Positions 38,555 to 47,611 of a stretch of DNA of 64,000 nt are shown here, in pieces. Below the pieces are notes generated by a model. It searched no databases. It was not told the DNA's origin and worked only from the letters and a program-made list of their open reading frames with translations. The position numbers and the translations under genes are program-made. The first letter of the stretch is position 1; each line of letters begins with the position of its first letter. Source of the stretch: CAG-632 sp963626805 (lineage in GTDB: Bacteria > Bacillota > Clostridia > Lachnospirales > Lachnospiraceae); the NCBI GenBank assembly GCA_963626805.1, contig CAVFXS010000023.1, positions 1 through 64,000 on the forward strand, read 5' to 3'.

Positions 38555-40654
38555 ATGATGTTACCAGCAAATATAACCTCATCAAAAGAGAACAGCGTTC
38601 TGTCAATTGCAGCATCCAGCAACAAAGATTTGCTCATACGCTTCCTGAATGAACAGGTTGAAGACGGATTCTACACATTAGTAATCGATTATCTGAAGGA
38701 TAGCAATTTTGATTTGTCTGGCATGATGGTTGACGAAGATGTTAAGGCACAGTGTACAAAGCTGTACGAATTGGCAGCCTTTGTGGATGAGAACATTAAG
38801 AGTACGGGCAAGATTGAAATTGAAGATTGGATTGAACCGCTGTTTAAGTTCGTATACGGAGATATAGATCCGGACAATGTGGATGCGATGATTAGTGCGA
38901 CCGGTATCTATCGTTATAGCATCTGGCTGTTATATCTGTATCAGACCGAGCACTTTACAACAGCGATGCGACTGATCGGAGAACGGATTGCACCATTATT
39001 GATCAATACATATTATCAGATTATGGAAACTGATGAACGCCCGAAGAATTTTGATAAGGCAGTTATGGGCTACATGGATTTGATCAATGTTGTTTTGGAG
39101 ATGCTGATTCCTTCTAAGGAAGCAAAGTGTGATTCTTTCTTGAACAATCTGGAAGTATTGTATGATTATTTTGTAGAAGATGACAATGTAGGGAATGATT
39201 ATAAGATTCAGTTTAGTATCGGATTATTTAATGGCTTTATTAATGACAAGGATTATGATAAGGCATTTGAGTTCTACGGACTGAATGCAGAACACATTCC
39301 GGTAGACAATTTGAATGTATATGAGAGTTTTAAGGAACTGATACGTAACTGTCAGAGTACTCAGTATGCAAATATTTTGAGCCGGGCAGTTGTGACTGCG
39401 ATTTCCAAGCAGGATATTTATAATCGGAGAATTGACTCCCTGATTGCCGAAGTTTCCACCTTTATTCGTAAGGTATATCGTTATATCGAGGATGAACCGG
39501 AAATGAAACGGAATCTTCAGATTCTGGGTGTAGGTGCCGGATTAAGCGATAAGAGCAATGTATTTGAAGGCTTATTTGAATATAACCTGGTATTTCATGA
39601 ATGTGGTATCAAGGCATTGGTAAACCAGGATAACGCAGGTCGTTCCTGGGAAGAAAAATATGAGATTTTGGAGATGCTGTATACGACCCTGAATGTTGTG
39701 TTTGACGGATATAGCGTATACGAGCTGTCAAATCGTATCGAACATCAATATGTAGAGCTGACATGGATCGGCAACTATGTAAATGGAAATCCGTCCCTGT
39801 TAAAATCACTCTTCAGTATTAAGGAGAAGATCAAGGCATTTAAGATAAGGAAGAACTCCATTATTGAGAAGAGTAAGGTGAACCACGAGATTAAGCATAT
39901 GTTGGAAGACAGACAGAAACATCTGATCTTCATGACGGCAGATGATATGATCGTCAATGGATTGAATGATCCGTCAAAATATATCTTGAGTAACAGCTAT
40001 GATCCGGTTAAAGCGGATAAACTGTTGGTTAAGACATTTTCTGAAATACCACTTCCGATCAGATATCGTAAGAATGCACCTGCACAGAAGGGTGGCGGTT
40101 TGTTTGGCAAGGCGGTAGCTCAATATGATGAAGGCATTAAAGAAATGCTTGAGAATGCAGGAATTCAGGATATGCTCTATAAGAGTGAATGGTTATGGTA
40201 TCAGTATGATGAGAAGGGGAAGGATGCACAGTCTCCGGAAGAGGTGACTTACAGTGTTGCATGTCTGGTAAAGGCGGTTGAAATCTTCCTTTCACGCAAC
40301 AATACAAAGGCAGTTGAGAAGCCAATAGAGAAGCCGAATAAACGCGTAATTATTACTAAGACCGGTAAGGTTATTGAACTTTCCGATGAGTCTGATACAC
40401 CGACACCGGTAGCTTCACAGCCACAGGGACCGACTATTGTTGACTATATTAATAATATTGAGAATTCTCTGAAGAATACCAGTGAGGAGAATGTAGAATA
40501 TGTAAAGACCTATCTTGTAGACTGGATTGATTTTCTGATGGACAATCGGTTTGATAAGGACATGTTATTGGAGATTTTTGAAGCCGAAGAGGTTCGGAAT
40601 AAGACCTTACAGGTGATCAAGAAGCTCAGCTATGATCTGCTTCCGTTGAAGTAA
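38555..40654 (+). CDS. large all-helical protein of unknown function (699 aa)
   Basis: No family is recognised. The protein has no signal peptide or clear membrane helix, looks mainly alpha-helical with repeats of aromatic/leucine pairs (for example YRYSIWLLYLYQTEHF), and has a flexible Lys/Pro/Thr-rich linker (about 605-640) before a short C-terminal helical domain. ATG 38555 has AAGGGGGT eight bases upstream; ATG 38558 is the alternative. It has its own promoter and terminator, so it is a single-gene unit. The codon use is like neighbouring chromosome genes, against recent transfer. Confidence 0.6.
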   Translation: MMLPANITSSKENSVLSIAASSNKDLLIRFLNEQVEDGFYTLVIDYLKDSNFDLSGMMVDEDVKAQCTKLYELAAFVDENIKSTGKIEIEDWIEPLFKFVYGDIDPDNVDAMISATGIYRYSIWLLYLYQTEHFTTAMRLIGERIAPLLINTYYQIMETDERPKNFDKAVMGYMDLINVVLEMLIPSKEAKCDSFLNNLEVLYDYFVEDDNVGNDYKIQFSIGLFNGFINDKDYDKAFEFYGLNAEHIPVDNLNVYESFKELIRNCQSTQYANILSRAVVTAISKQDIYNRRIDSLIAEVSTFIRKVYRYIEDEPEMKRNLQILGVGAGLSDKSNVFEGLFEYNLVFHECGIKALVNQDNAGRSWEEKYEILEMLYTTLNVVFDGYSVYELSNRIEHQYVELTWIGNYVNGNPSLLKSLFSIKEKIKAFKIRKNSIIEKSKVNHEIKHMLEDRQKHLIFMTADDMIVNGLNDPSKYILSNSYDPVKADKLLVKTFSEIPLPIRYRKNAPAQKGGGLFGKAVAQYDEGIKEMLENAGIQDMLYKSEWLWYQYDEKGKDAQSPEEVTYSVACLVKAVEIFLSRNNTKAVEKPIEKPNKRVIITKTGKVIELSDESDTPTPVASQPQGPTIVDYINNIENSLKNTSEENVEYVKTYLVDWIDFLMDNRFDKDMLLEIFEAEEVRNKTLQVIKKLSYDLLPLK

Positions 40655-40680
40655 AAAGAAAAAATATAATCATAAGAATT

Positions 40681-40728
40681 AAAACAGGCAATTGGGAAAT
40701 TATGAATTGGTTCTCAATTGCCTGTTTT
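40681..40728 (+). terminator. hairpin terminator after the 699-aa protein gene
   Basis: AAAACAGGCAATTG (40681-40694) pairs with CAATTGCCTGTTTT (40715-40728). A partial echo of the 3' arm follows (TTGCCTGTTTTAGTATTGCC). Confidence 0.85.
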
Positions 40729-40804
40729 GGTGTTGCCTGTTTTAGTATTGCCTACTTTGATGAATATGTAAATTTTAATAATAGCTCAATGAAGACTCGG
40801 ATTC

Positions 40805-41710
40805 CTATGCTTCTCCGGTGATCAGCCATGGGGCGGGCTGTGTAATGAATACATTCTTGTTGTCCAGTTTGGAAACACTGATCTGCAGAACTTCCATATT
40901 ATGAATCTCATTTCTTTCAAAAATATCCTTGATTCCGGAAAGAATATCCAGCTCCAGCGTATAGATGACAAACTGCATTTTGGGATTTAGTGCCAGCAGA
41001 TTCTGGATGTGAAGCTCCAGATTCTTAGTTGCAACAATAAAGGCCAGACGTGGAGTTGGCAGAGCGGAAAGAGAAGATGGAGATAAATCCGGAACAATCT
41101 CAATATTATGAACACCGAATTTTTCTACATTTTCTTCCATGGCAGCCTGTGAGGACTCATCATGTTCCACTGCGATGATAGTGCCCTCACTGGCAACGAT
41201 CGCAGCCTCTATTGCAATGCTTTCTCCGCTTACGATACAGATGACATCCTGAGTATCTACATGAAGAAGGCTCATAATGACAGCACGGATCTCACTTCCG
41301 ACATAGTGGATCGGACCGCGACTGAAATTCTCATTTTTAATACCGATTTTATAAGATTCTCTTGTGGTTTCATTTGAGATAAATATAACTGTCGGATCAG
41401 AAATTTCAGTATTAATCAGATCGCGGATCTTTGCGGCATGAATAGAGCCGGATGGAATAATTCCGGTTCCGTACCATACATCACAATCGCCAAGACCGGC
41501 ATCCCAAATGTTGTAAAAAAGACTCTTGTGACTGGAATCAGCAAAGACCAAAACCCGTTTGTGGGACTCGATCGATGGTATGACATTCTTCTTTTTCTGG
41601 CAAACATTTAAGAGCTTGATTTTCTCCGGACTGATATCCATCATTTCTGCAAAATAACCAGTCCATTGAAGCATGGCTCCGTTTGAATAAACAGTATCTG
41701 TATTCATCAT
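40805..41710 (-). CDS. orphan CbiE/CbiT (CobL)-like protein with a degenerate SAM site
   Basis: The 301-aa protein (ATG 41710, AGGAGCG upstream) follows the layout of precorrin-6Y methyltransferase: a short CbiE-like tail (KRVLVFADSSHKSLFYNIWDAG), then the CbiT-like part FSRGPIHYVGSEIRAVIMSLLHV and the equivalent of motif I, where the family has GxGxGxxxIEAA and this protein has IVSGESIAIEAA. The acidic end of strand 2 is kept (IIAVEHDESSQ). No cobalamin genes are nearby. It may be a former methyltransferase with a new role. The assignment rests on motif order. Confidence 0.6.
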   Translation of the reverse strand: MMNTDTVYSNGAMLQWTGYFAEMMDISPEKIKLLNVCQKKKNVIPSIESHKRVLVFADSSHKSLFYNIWDAGLGDCDVWYGTGIIPSGSIHAAKIRDLINTEISDPTVIFISNETTRESYKIGIKNENFSRGPIHYVGSEIRAVIMSLLHVDTQDVICIVSGESIAIEAAIVASEGTIIAVEHDESSQAAMEENVEKFGVHNIEIVPDLSPSSLSALPTPRLAFIVATKNLELHIQNLLALNPKMQFVIYTLELDILSGIKDIFERNEIHNMEVLQISVSKLDNKNVFITQPAPWLITGEA

Positions 41711-41851
41711 AAATTCACGCTCCTTTATATTTATATATCTGAAATCAGTATAGCATACAGTGGATATTTTTTCCATGAAAAATAATGGTTCATGCAGGGA
41801 CAATTGACGGAAATCTGCATATACTATAATGAAAGCCGGGAGGAAAACAAT

Positions 41852-42934
41852 ATGCTGGGAATTCGAATTCCGTACGATCGGAGTGGGCATCCGGATGAGA
41901 AGCAGAAGGGAAGTCGGCAGGAACACCTGCAAGAATGTTTGCAGAAACATTCGCAGGAGCTTCCGTGGGAACTGCTTGCAGATCAGAGTGTAAAAATCGT
42001 AGTGCTTCCGATGGTGGAACAGCTATGGGAGAAACAATGTCTGGCATTGTCGGAGCAACGGTTAAAATGCGGACAGGCGGGAATGGAACTGGGACTTTAT
42101 ATAAAGTATCCGATATCGGACTGGCAGAGTAGAATCGGACTCTGGAAGGAGTGGTTGGATTTTCTGAAATCACCGGAGTGGAAGAAGGGGGAAGGAGAAG
42201 CACCATGTCGGGTGTTACTTGATGTGATGGATCCGGATGAAATATACCGGATGAACCGGGAGCTGCTCCGACAGGGAATCTGTGACGATCTGAAAGCTTT
42301 GCGGGAATGTGGTGTGCAGCCGGTTTTATATGGTAATAAATACTGGCAGACGGTGTTCTTTGATTTTGAACTGCCGGAGGGATGTCCCCGATGGATCGCC
42401 CAGTATCACCGAGACTGTACCTATGAGGGAAACTATGAGGCGTGGGAATATACGTCGGCAGCCCGGATAAAAGGAGTGGATGGTTTGGTGGCTCTGATGC
42501 AATATGAACCGGACAGGTGTGGCAGTAAGGATGCCAGCGGAAATTATCCGAACCTGCGGGGGTATGTGGGAACCTCCATTACAGGAGCGTTGAACCGGGT
42601 GGGATATCCGTCTGATTTCCGGACGCGAAAGCGGTTTGCGGAACAGACCGGGTGCTGGAACGAGGATGAACCCTATACAGGAACTGCAGAACAGAACCGG
42701 AGGCTGATAAAGCTGCTCGGAGGAACAGTTAGCCAGTCCAGAATGCTGCGTGAGGGAGCTTATGTGCGGATTCTGCCGGAGGGCAGAGATGTCTATAGCG
42801 GGCGGCACTTTGAATCGATGATCTATCATAATACATTTCAGGTAATCACGGTGTCGGGAGCCTCACTGACATTTGGAATCGGTGATGCCATTATCGGAAC
42901 GACCGGACGGAATGCGGTTGCAGTCGTATTATGA
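41852..42934 (+). CDS. GH25-like (lysozyme-fold) protein, probably catalytically altered
   Basis: The 360-aa product, from ATG 41852 (GGGAGG upstream), has GH25-like blocks: LGLYIKYP, CRVLLDVMDPDEIY, QPVLYGNKYWQ, PRWIAQYHRD, YEAWEYTSAARIKGVDGLV. In active GH25 muramidases the central strand reads D-x-E; here LLDVMDPDE has Met at the expected Glu, so activity is doubtful. A C-terminal Cpl-7-like helical segment (YVGTSITGALNRVGYP) and an SH3-like end follow. There is no signal peptide. The family call is moderate. Confidence 0.55.
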   Translation: MLGIRIPYDRSGHPDEKQKGSRQEHLQECLQKHSQELPWELLADQSVKIVVLPMVEQLWEKQCLALSEQRLKCGQAGMELGLYIKYPISDWQSRIGLWKEWLDFLKSPEWKKGEGEAPCRVLLDVMDPDEIYRMNRELLRQGICDDLKALRECGVQPVLYGNKYWQTVFFDFELPEGCPRWIAQYHRDCTYEGNYEAWEYTSAARIKGVDGLVALMQYEPDRCGSKDASGNYPNLRGYVGTSITGALNRVGYPSDFRTRKRFAEQTGCWNEDEPYTGTAEQNRRLIKLLGGTVSQSRMLREGAYVRILPEGRDVYSGRHFESMIYHNTFQVITVSGASLTFGIGDAIIGTTGRNAVAVVL

Positions 42935-43023
42935 GAAACCGGCTCTTCCATTTTTTGCACATAAATGCTATACTAAAACCCAGCCTATGGTACTTGTGAT
43001 ACAGGAAAAAGGAGATACGACTT

Positions 43024-45459
43024 ATGACACGGGAACAGTTTCGAAATTTGTTTGAAAGCAGAATTCTGGTTCTGGACGGAGCGACCGGAACTAATCTGAT
43101 GAAGGCAGGCATGCCGATGGGAGTCTGTCCGGAACAGTGGATCTTAGAACATCCGCAGGTAATGGTTGATCTGCAGGCGGCCTATATTGAAGCGGGTTCG
43201 AATATTGTTTATGCACCGACCTTTACGGCGAACCGGATCAAGCTTGAGGAGTATGGACTGGAAGATCGGATTGAGAGCATGAATAAAGAGCTGGTCGCAA
43301 TCTCAAAGCAGGCAGTGATCAAGGCAGGATGTCGGGGTTATATAGCCGGTGATATTACCATGACAGGAAAACAGCTGGCACCGATGGGAAAACTGGAGCT
43401 AGAGGAACTGATCGATGTATATAAGGAACAGATCCGGTATCTGGCAGAAGCCGGGGTGGATCTTCTGGTGGTCGAGACGATGATGAGTCTGGCGGAAACC
43501 CGTGCGGCAGTTCTGGCGGCAAAGGAGTCCTGTGATCTGCCGATTATGGCGACTCTGACCTTTAATGAGGATGGCAGAACGCTGTTCGGCACAGATCCGG
43601 GAACGGCAGTGACGGTATTACAGAGCCTGGGTGTAGATGCTATCGGAGCGAACTGTTCCACCGGACCGGAGGAAATGTGTGAGGTTATTGCAGCTATGAA
43701 GGAATATGCCAATGTGCCGATCGTTGCAAAGCCGAATGCAGGTATGCCGGAAATCGTAGACGGAGAAACAGTATATGCAATGACACCGGAGGAATTCGCG
43801 GAGGCCGGACAGAAGCTGATAGAGGCCGGAGCCGGGATCGTAGGCGGATGCTGCGGTACCACGCCAGAGCATATTATGGTACTGGCACGGGCGGTAAAAG
43901 GAATGGAGATTCCGGAGATTTCCACGCAGAAGCGGAGAGTCCTGACCTCAGAGAGGAAGCTGGTAGAGATAGATCTGGATGGTCCGTTTATGGTAGTTGG
44001 TGAGCGAATCAATCCGACCGGTAAGAAGAAGCTGCAGGCAGAGCTGCGGGAAGGTATTCTGGAGCTGGTTTTGGAAATGGCAGAGGAACAGGAACGGCTG
44101 GGAGCACAGATTCTGGACATCAACATGGGAATGAACGGAATCGATGAGAAGGAGATGATGCTCCAGGTGATCAAAGAGGTAAGTGCCATGGTGAATCTTC
44201 CGCTTTGCATCGATTCCAGCCATGTGGATATTATTGAGGCTGCTCTTCGAAATTATCCGGGGCGTGCCCTAATCAATTCCATATCAATGGAACAGCCGAA
44301 GATGGAGCTGCTGCTTCCAATCGCAAAGAAGTATGGAGCGATGTTTATTCTGCTTCCGCTTTCTGACAAGGGTTTGCCGGAGAGCATAGAAGAGAAGCAT
44401 GAGATTATAAGAACGGTAAGGCAGCGGGCATTTGACCTTGGATTTGTGAAGGAAGATATTGTTGTGGACGGTCTGGTGGCGACGGTCGGAGCCAATAAAA
44501 AGGCGGCACTGGAGACACTGGCAACCATTGCATACTGCAAGAGCGAGCTGCAGTTGGCAACCATCTGCGGATTGTCAAATATTTCCTTTGGACTTCCGGA
44601 ACGAATCAATGTAAATGCGGCATTTCTGACCATGGCAATCGCCAACGGACTGACCATGGCAATCGCAAATCCGTCTCAGGCAATGCTGATGAATGCAGCA
44701 TTTGCTTCCGACCTGCTGTTGAATAAGGAACAGGCGGATGTCCGGTATATTGAGCGGGTGAATCGGTTCGCAACCAATGTTGTAGTGACCTCGCAGGCTG
44801 CGAATCCGGCAAACGGAGAGAAGGAGGCTGTAAAGGCAGTGGCGCCTGTATTTGAGGCGGTGCTGAAGGGAAATAAGAACAAGATCCTGGATCGGGTAAA
44901 GGACGAGCTGAATGCCGGAAAGAAACCGGAGGAGATCATCGGCTCATATCTGATTCCTGCCATCAACGAAGTGGGTGAGCTTTTTAATAAGAAGATTTAT
45001 TTTCTGCCTCAGCTGATCTCCAGTGCAGAGACCATGGAGACGGCAATCCAGTATCTGGAGCCGAAGCTGGAGAGAAAGAATTCGGATGTGAAAATGCCGA
45101 CGATCGTGATCGCAACCGTAGAAGGTGACATCCATGACATCGGTAAGAATCTGGTGGCACTGATGCTCCGGAACTACGGATATCGGGTGCTGGATCTCGG
45201 AAAGGATGTTCCGAAGGAGACGATCATTGATGTGGCAGTGAAGGAACATGCAAAGATTATAGCACTGTCGGCACTGATGACAACGACCATGATGCGGATG
45301 AAGGATGTTGTGGAATATGCAAAAGAACAGAGGGTAGATGCAAAGATCATGATTGGCGGAGCGGTTATTACACAGAGCTTTGCGGATGAGATCGGAGCGG
45401 ATGGCTATTCCAGGGATGCAGCGGAGGCTGTGCTGGTAGCCGGTGAGCTGGTGAAATAG
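43024..45459 (+). CDS. metH: cobalamin-dependent methionine synthase (MetH-like, without reactivation domain)
   Basis: The 811-aa protein contains three of the four MetH modules: the homocysteine/zinc domain (DGATGTNLMKAGM, zinc cysteines in GANCSTGP and GGCCGTTPEH), the methyltetrahydrofolate domain (VVGERINPTGKKKLQ) and the cobalamin domain with GDIHDIGKNL. The AdoMet reactivation domain of the 1200-aa enzyme is missing, as in many Clostridia where a separate protein does this. It makes methionine from homocysteine. ATG 43024 has AAGGAG upstream. No SAM riboswitch is visible in the 89 bases before it. Confidence 0.92.
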   Translation: MTREQFRNLFESRILVLDGATGTNLMKAGMPMGVCPEQWILEHPQVMVDLQAAYIEAGSNIVYAPTFTANRIKLEEYGLEDRIESMNKELVAISKQAVIKAGCRGYIAGDITMTGKQLAPMGKLELEELIDVYKEQIRYLAEAGVDLLVVETMMSLAETRAAVLAAKESCDLPIMATLTFNEDGRTLFGTDPGTAVTVLQSLGVDAIGANCSTGPEEMCEVIAAMKEYANVPIVAKPNAGMPEIVDGETVYAMTPEEFAEAGQKLIEAGAGIVGGCCGTTPEHIMVLARAVKGMEIPEISTQKRRVLTSERKLVEIDLDGPFMVVGERINPTGKKKLQAELREGILELVLEMAEEQERLGAQILDINMGMNGIDEKEMMLQVIKEVSAMVNLPLCIDSSHVDIIEAALRNYPGRALINSISMEQPKMELLLPIAKKYGAMFILLPLSDKGLPESIEEKHEIIRTVRQRAFDLGFVKEDIVVDGLVATVGANKKAALETLATIAYCKSELQLATICGLSNISFGLPERINVNAAFLTMAIANGLTMAIANPSQAMLMNAAFASDLLLNKEQADVRYIERVNRFATNVVVTSQAANPANGEKEAVKAVAPVFEAVLKGNKNKILDRVKDELNAGKKPEEIIGSYLIPAINEVGELFNKKIYFLPQLISSAETMETAIQYLEPKLERKNSDVKMPTIVIATVEGDIHDIGKNLVALMLRNYGYRVLDLGKDVPKETIIDVAVKEHAKIIALSALMTTTMMRMKDVVEYAKEQRVDAKIMIGGAVITQSFADEIGADGYSRDAAEAVLVAGELVK

Positions 45460-45490
45460 CAGTCGGGCAGGCTGTACCTGAAATTGACAC

Positions 45491-45505
45491 AAATATCTGA
45501 AAATT
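45491..45505 (+). promoter_or_regulatory. probable CodY box upstream of ilvN
   Basis: AAATATCTGAAAATT matches the CodY consensus AATTTTCWGAAAATT at 13 of 15 positions. It lies 15 bases before the -35 of the ilvN promoter, a position where CodY, which senses branched-chain amino acids and GTP, could control the operon. Confidence 0.55.
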
Positions 45506-45519
45506 GACATAATGGATGT

Positions 45520-45548
45520 TTGACAACCGAACTAATAGTTGTTACAAT
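45520..45548 (+). promoter_or_regulatory. strong sigma-A promoter of ilvN-ilvC
   Basis: TTGACA (45520-45525) and TACAAT (45543-45548) are 17 bases apart. ACAAC and GTTGT form an inverted repeat within the promoter (45523-45527, 45538-45542). Confidence 0.8.
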
Positions 45549-45608
45549 GACAGGTGAATCGTATGCAGGAGAATGCAGGCGACAGAATCATGAAGGGTGG
45601 TACATAGC

Positions 45609-46100
45609 ATGAAAAAACGGGTTTTGTCACTTTTAGTAGTGAACTCATCTGGTGTGCTGAGTCGTGTGTCTGGCATGTTTAGCCGCAGAGGTTACAATAT
45701 CGACAGTTTGACGGTTGGTGTGACAGAGGATCCGAAATATTCCCGCATGACAGTTGTGGTGAGTGGGGATGACCGGACACTGGATCAGATTGAGAAACAA
45801 TTATATAAATTAGAAGATGTTATTAATGTCACAGAATTGAAGGATGGAAAGTCAGTATGTCGCGAGCTGGTACTTGTGAAGGTAAAGGCGGATAAGACAG
45901 AGAAACAGCAGATCATTGCGGTAGCGGATGTGTTCCGGGCTAAAATTGTGGATGTGGCAGTGGATTCACTGATGATTGAGCTGACGGGTAATATTAATAA
46001 AGTAGAGGCATTTCTTGGATTGTTGGATGGATTTGAGATTTGCTCTATCGTCCGGACGGGACTGACAGGTCTGGTTCGTGGAACCTATTCAGACAAGTAA
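45609..46100 (+). CDS. ilvN: acetolactate synthase small (regulatory) subunit
   Basis: The 163-aa ACT-domain protein gives valine feedback control to acetolactate synthase. It shows VLSLLVVNSSGVLSRVSGMFSRRGYNIDSL and the second region with ELVLVKVKAD and TGLVRGTYSDK. ATG 45609 is chosen, as an upstream GTG gives only four more residues. The catalytic subunit ilvB is not in the window; ilvC follows 59 bases later with its own ribosome site AGGAGG. Confidence 0.96.
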   Translation: MKKRVLSLLVVNSSGVLSRVSGMFSRRGYNIDSLTVGVTEDPKYSRMTVVVSGDDRTLDQIEKQLYKLEDVINVTELKDGKSVCRELVLVKVKADKTEKQQIIAVADVFRAKIVDVAVDSLMIELTGNINKVEAFLGLLDGFEICSIVRTGLTGLVRGTYSDK

Positions 46101-46159
46101 TTACTTTATAAAGGAAGTAATCACTATAAATTTTATCTATTACAGGAGGATGTAATAAA

Positions 46160-47182
46160 ATGGCAAAAGCAAGGATTTTTTATCAGGAAGATTGTAACTT
46201 ATCGTTATTGGATGGAAAGACCATTGCTGTAATTGGTTATGGTAGCCAGGGACATGCCCATGCATTGAATGCAAAAGAATCAGGATGCAATGTGATTATT
46301 GGTCTGTATGAAGGCAGTAAGTCATGGGCAAAGGCAGAAGCGCAGGGCTTTGAAGTATACACAGCAGCAGAGGCAGCAAAGAAGGCAGATATCATTATGA
46401 TCCTGATCAATGATGAACTTCAGGCAGATATGTACAAGAAGGATATCGAGCCAAATCTGGAGCCTGGTAATATGTTAATGTTCGCACATGGCTTCAATAT
46501 CCATTATGGTTGTATCGTACCTCCGAAGGATGTAGATGTTACCATGATCGCACCTAAGGCACCTGGACATACTGTACGTTCCGAGTATCAGGCGGGTAAG
46601 GGTACCCCTTGTCTGGTTGCTGTAGAGCAGGATGCTACCGGTAAGGCACTGGACATCGCGCTTGCATATGCGCTGGCAATCGGTGGTGCAAGAGCTGGTG
46701 TATTGGAGACAACCTTCCGTACAGAGACAGAGACAGATCTTTTCGGTGAGCAGGCAGTTCTTTGCGGTGGTGTATGTGCACTGATGCAGGCTGGCTTCGA
46801 GACACTGGTTGAGGCTGGCTATGATCCGAGAAATGCATATTTTGAGTGTATCCATGAGATGAAACTGATTGTAGATCTGATCTACCAGTCAGGTTTCTCA
46901 GGAATGAGATATTCTATTTCAAATACTGCTGAGTATGGTGATTATGTGACAGGTCCTAAGATCGTTACAGAAGATACCAAGAAAGCTATGAAGAAGGTTC
47001 TGGCAGATATCCAGGATGGCAGCTTCGCTAAGGAGTTCCTGTTAGATATGTCACCTGCAGGACGTCAGGTTCACTTCAAGACTATGAGAAAGCTTCATGC
47101 TGAGCATCCATCAGAGATCGTTGGTGAAGAGATCCGTAAGCTGTATAGCTGGAACGGTGAAGATAAGTTGATCAACAACTAA
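46160..47182 (+). CDS. ilvC: ketol-acid reductoisomerase
   Basis: The 340-aa class I enzyme converts acetolactate to dihydroxy-isovalerate in valine, leucine and isoleucine synthesis. It has the Rossmann motif IGYGSQGHAHALN, the magnesium-binding acidic site in LFGEQAVLCGG and the second helical domain with ECIHEMKLIVDLIY. ATG 46160 is preceded by AGGAGGATG. A short inverted repeat (46100-46121) lies between ilvN and ilvC and could lower the read-through or stabilise the mRNA. A terminator follows at 47213. Confidence 0.97.
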   Translation: MAKARIFYQEDCNLSLLDGKTIAVIGYGSQGHAHALNAKESGCNVIIGLYEGSKSWAKAEAQGFEVYTAAEAAKKADIIMILINDELQADMYKKDIEPNLEPGNMLMFAHGFNIHYGCIVPPKDVDVTMIAPKAPGHTVRSEYQAGKGTPCLVAVEQDATGKALDIALAYALAIGGARAGVLETTFRTETETDLFGEQAVLCGGVCALMQAGFETLVEAGYDPRNAYFECIHEMKLIVDLIYQSGFSGMRYSISNTAEYGDYVTGPKIVTEDTKKAMKKVLADIQDGSFAKEFLLDMSPAGRQVHFKTMRKLHAEHPSEIVGEEIRKLYSWNGEDKLINN

Positions 47183-47212
47183 TTCAGAAACAATTACTAT
47201 GTACAAAGGAAA

Positions 47213-47245
47213 CCCGTTGCTGTCTGCAGCGGGCTTCCTTTGTTT
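47213..47245 (+). terminator. terminator of ilvC
   Basis: CCCGTTGC (47213-47220) pairs with GCAGCGGG (47226-47233), followed by a T-rich tract (CTTCCTTTGTTT). Confidence 0.8.
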
Positions 47246-47256
47246 ATGCAGTGTGA

Positions 47257-47442
47257 TTAGAGATTTTTGACAATGGAATCATACAGATCCAGTGTACAAT
47301 GCTCGTCCTTTGCAAAATGCTTGCAGTTTAAGCAACTTGGACTGTTCGGTGCTTCATTACAGAAACAGTTTGACTTCTGCACATGCTCATAGGCACTGCA
47401 ATGCTCTGCTACATCCATATAGGTTTCCTGAGAACTACGCAT
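47257..47442 (-). CDS. small cysteine-rich protein (61 aa)
   Basis: ATG 47442 is preceded by AAAGGAG seven bases upstream, so it is preferred to the upstream start at 47490. The product has eight cysteines in a pattern CSAYEHVQKSNCFC, then CLNCKHF and HCTLDLYD, probably binding one or two zinc ions. A palindrome, GAATCA-AAA-TGATTC (47484-47498), lies just upstream. The family is not one I can name. Confidence 0.65.
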   Translation of the reverse strand: MRSSQETYMDVAEHCSAYEHVQKSNCFCNEAPNSPSCLNCKHFAKDEHCTLDLYDSIVKNL

Positions 47443-47541
47443 AATAATGCTCCTTTCGTGAGGGGTTAAAGGTTTTGAATTTTGAATCAAAATGATTCCT
47501 GATTAGTATGAACCGAAAATAAAGAAATTATGATGCAAAAG

Positions 47542-47570
47542 TTGACAATTTCAAGGTTGCTGAGTACAAT
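47542..47570 (+). promoter_or_regulatory. promoter of the CNNM transporter gene
   Basis: TTGACA (47542-47547) and TACAAT (47565-47570) are 17 bases apart, about 40 bases before the TTG start. Confidence 0.75.
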
Positions 47571-47611
47571 GATAGTATTTTAGAATAAATTAAGCTAGGG
47601 GATGATTATTT

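Noticed and set aside
42935..43023. SAM or cobalamin riboswitch before metH
   Set aside because: Only 89 bases, without the conserved cores of either class.
43338..44210. 290-aa minus-strand ORF opposite metH
   Set aside because: It lies wholly antisense to a well-supported gene, is Ser/Ile/Pro-rich as antisense frames are, and has no ribosome site.
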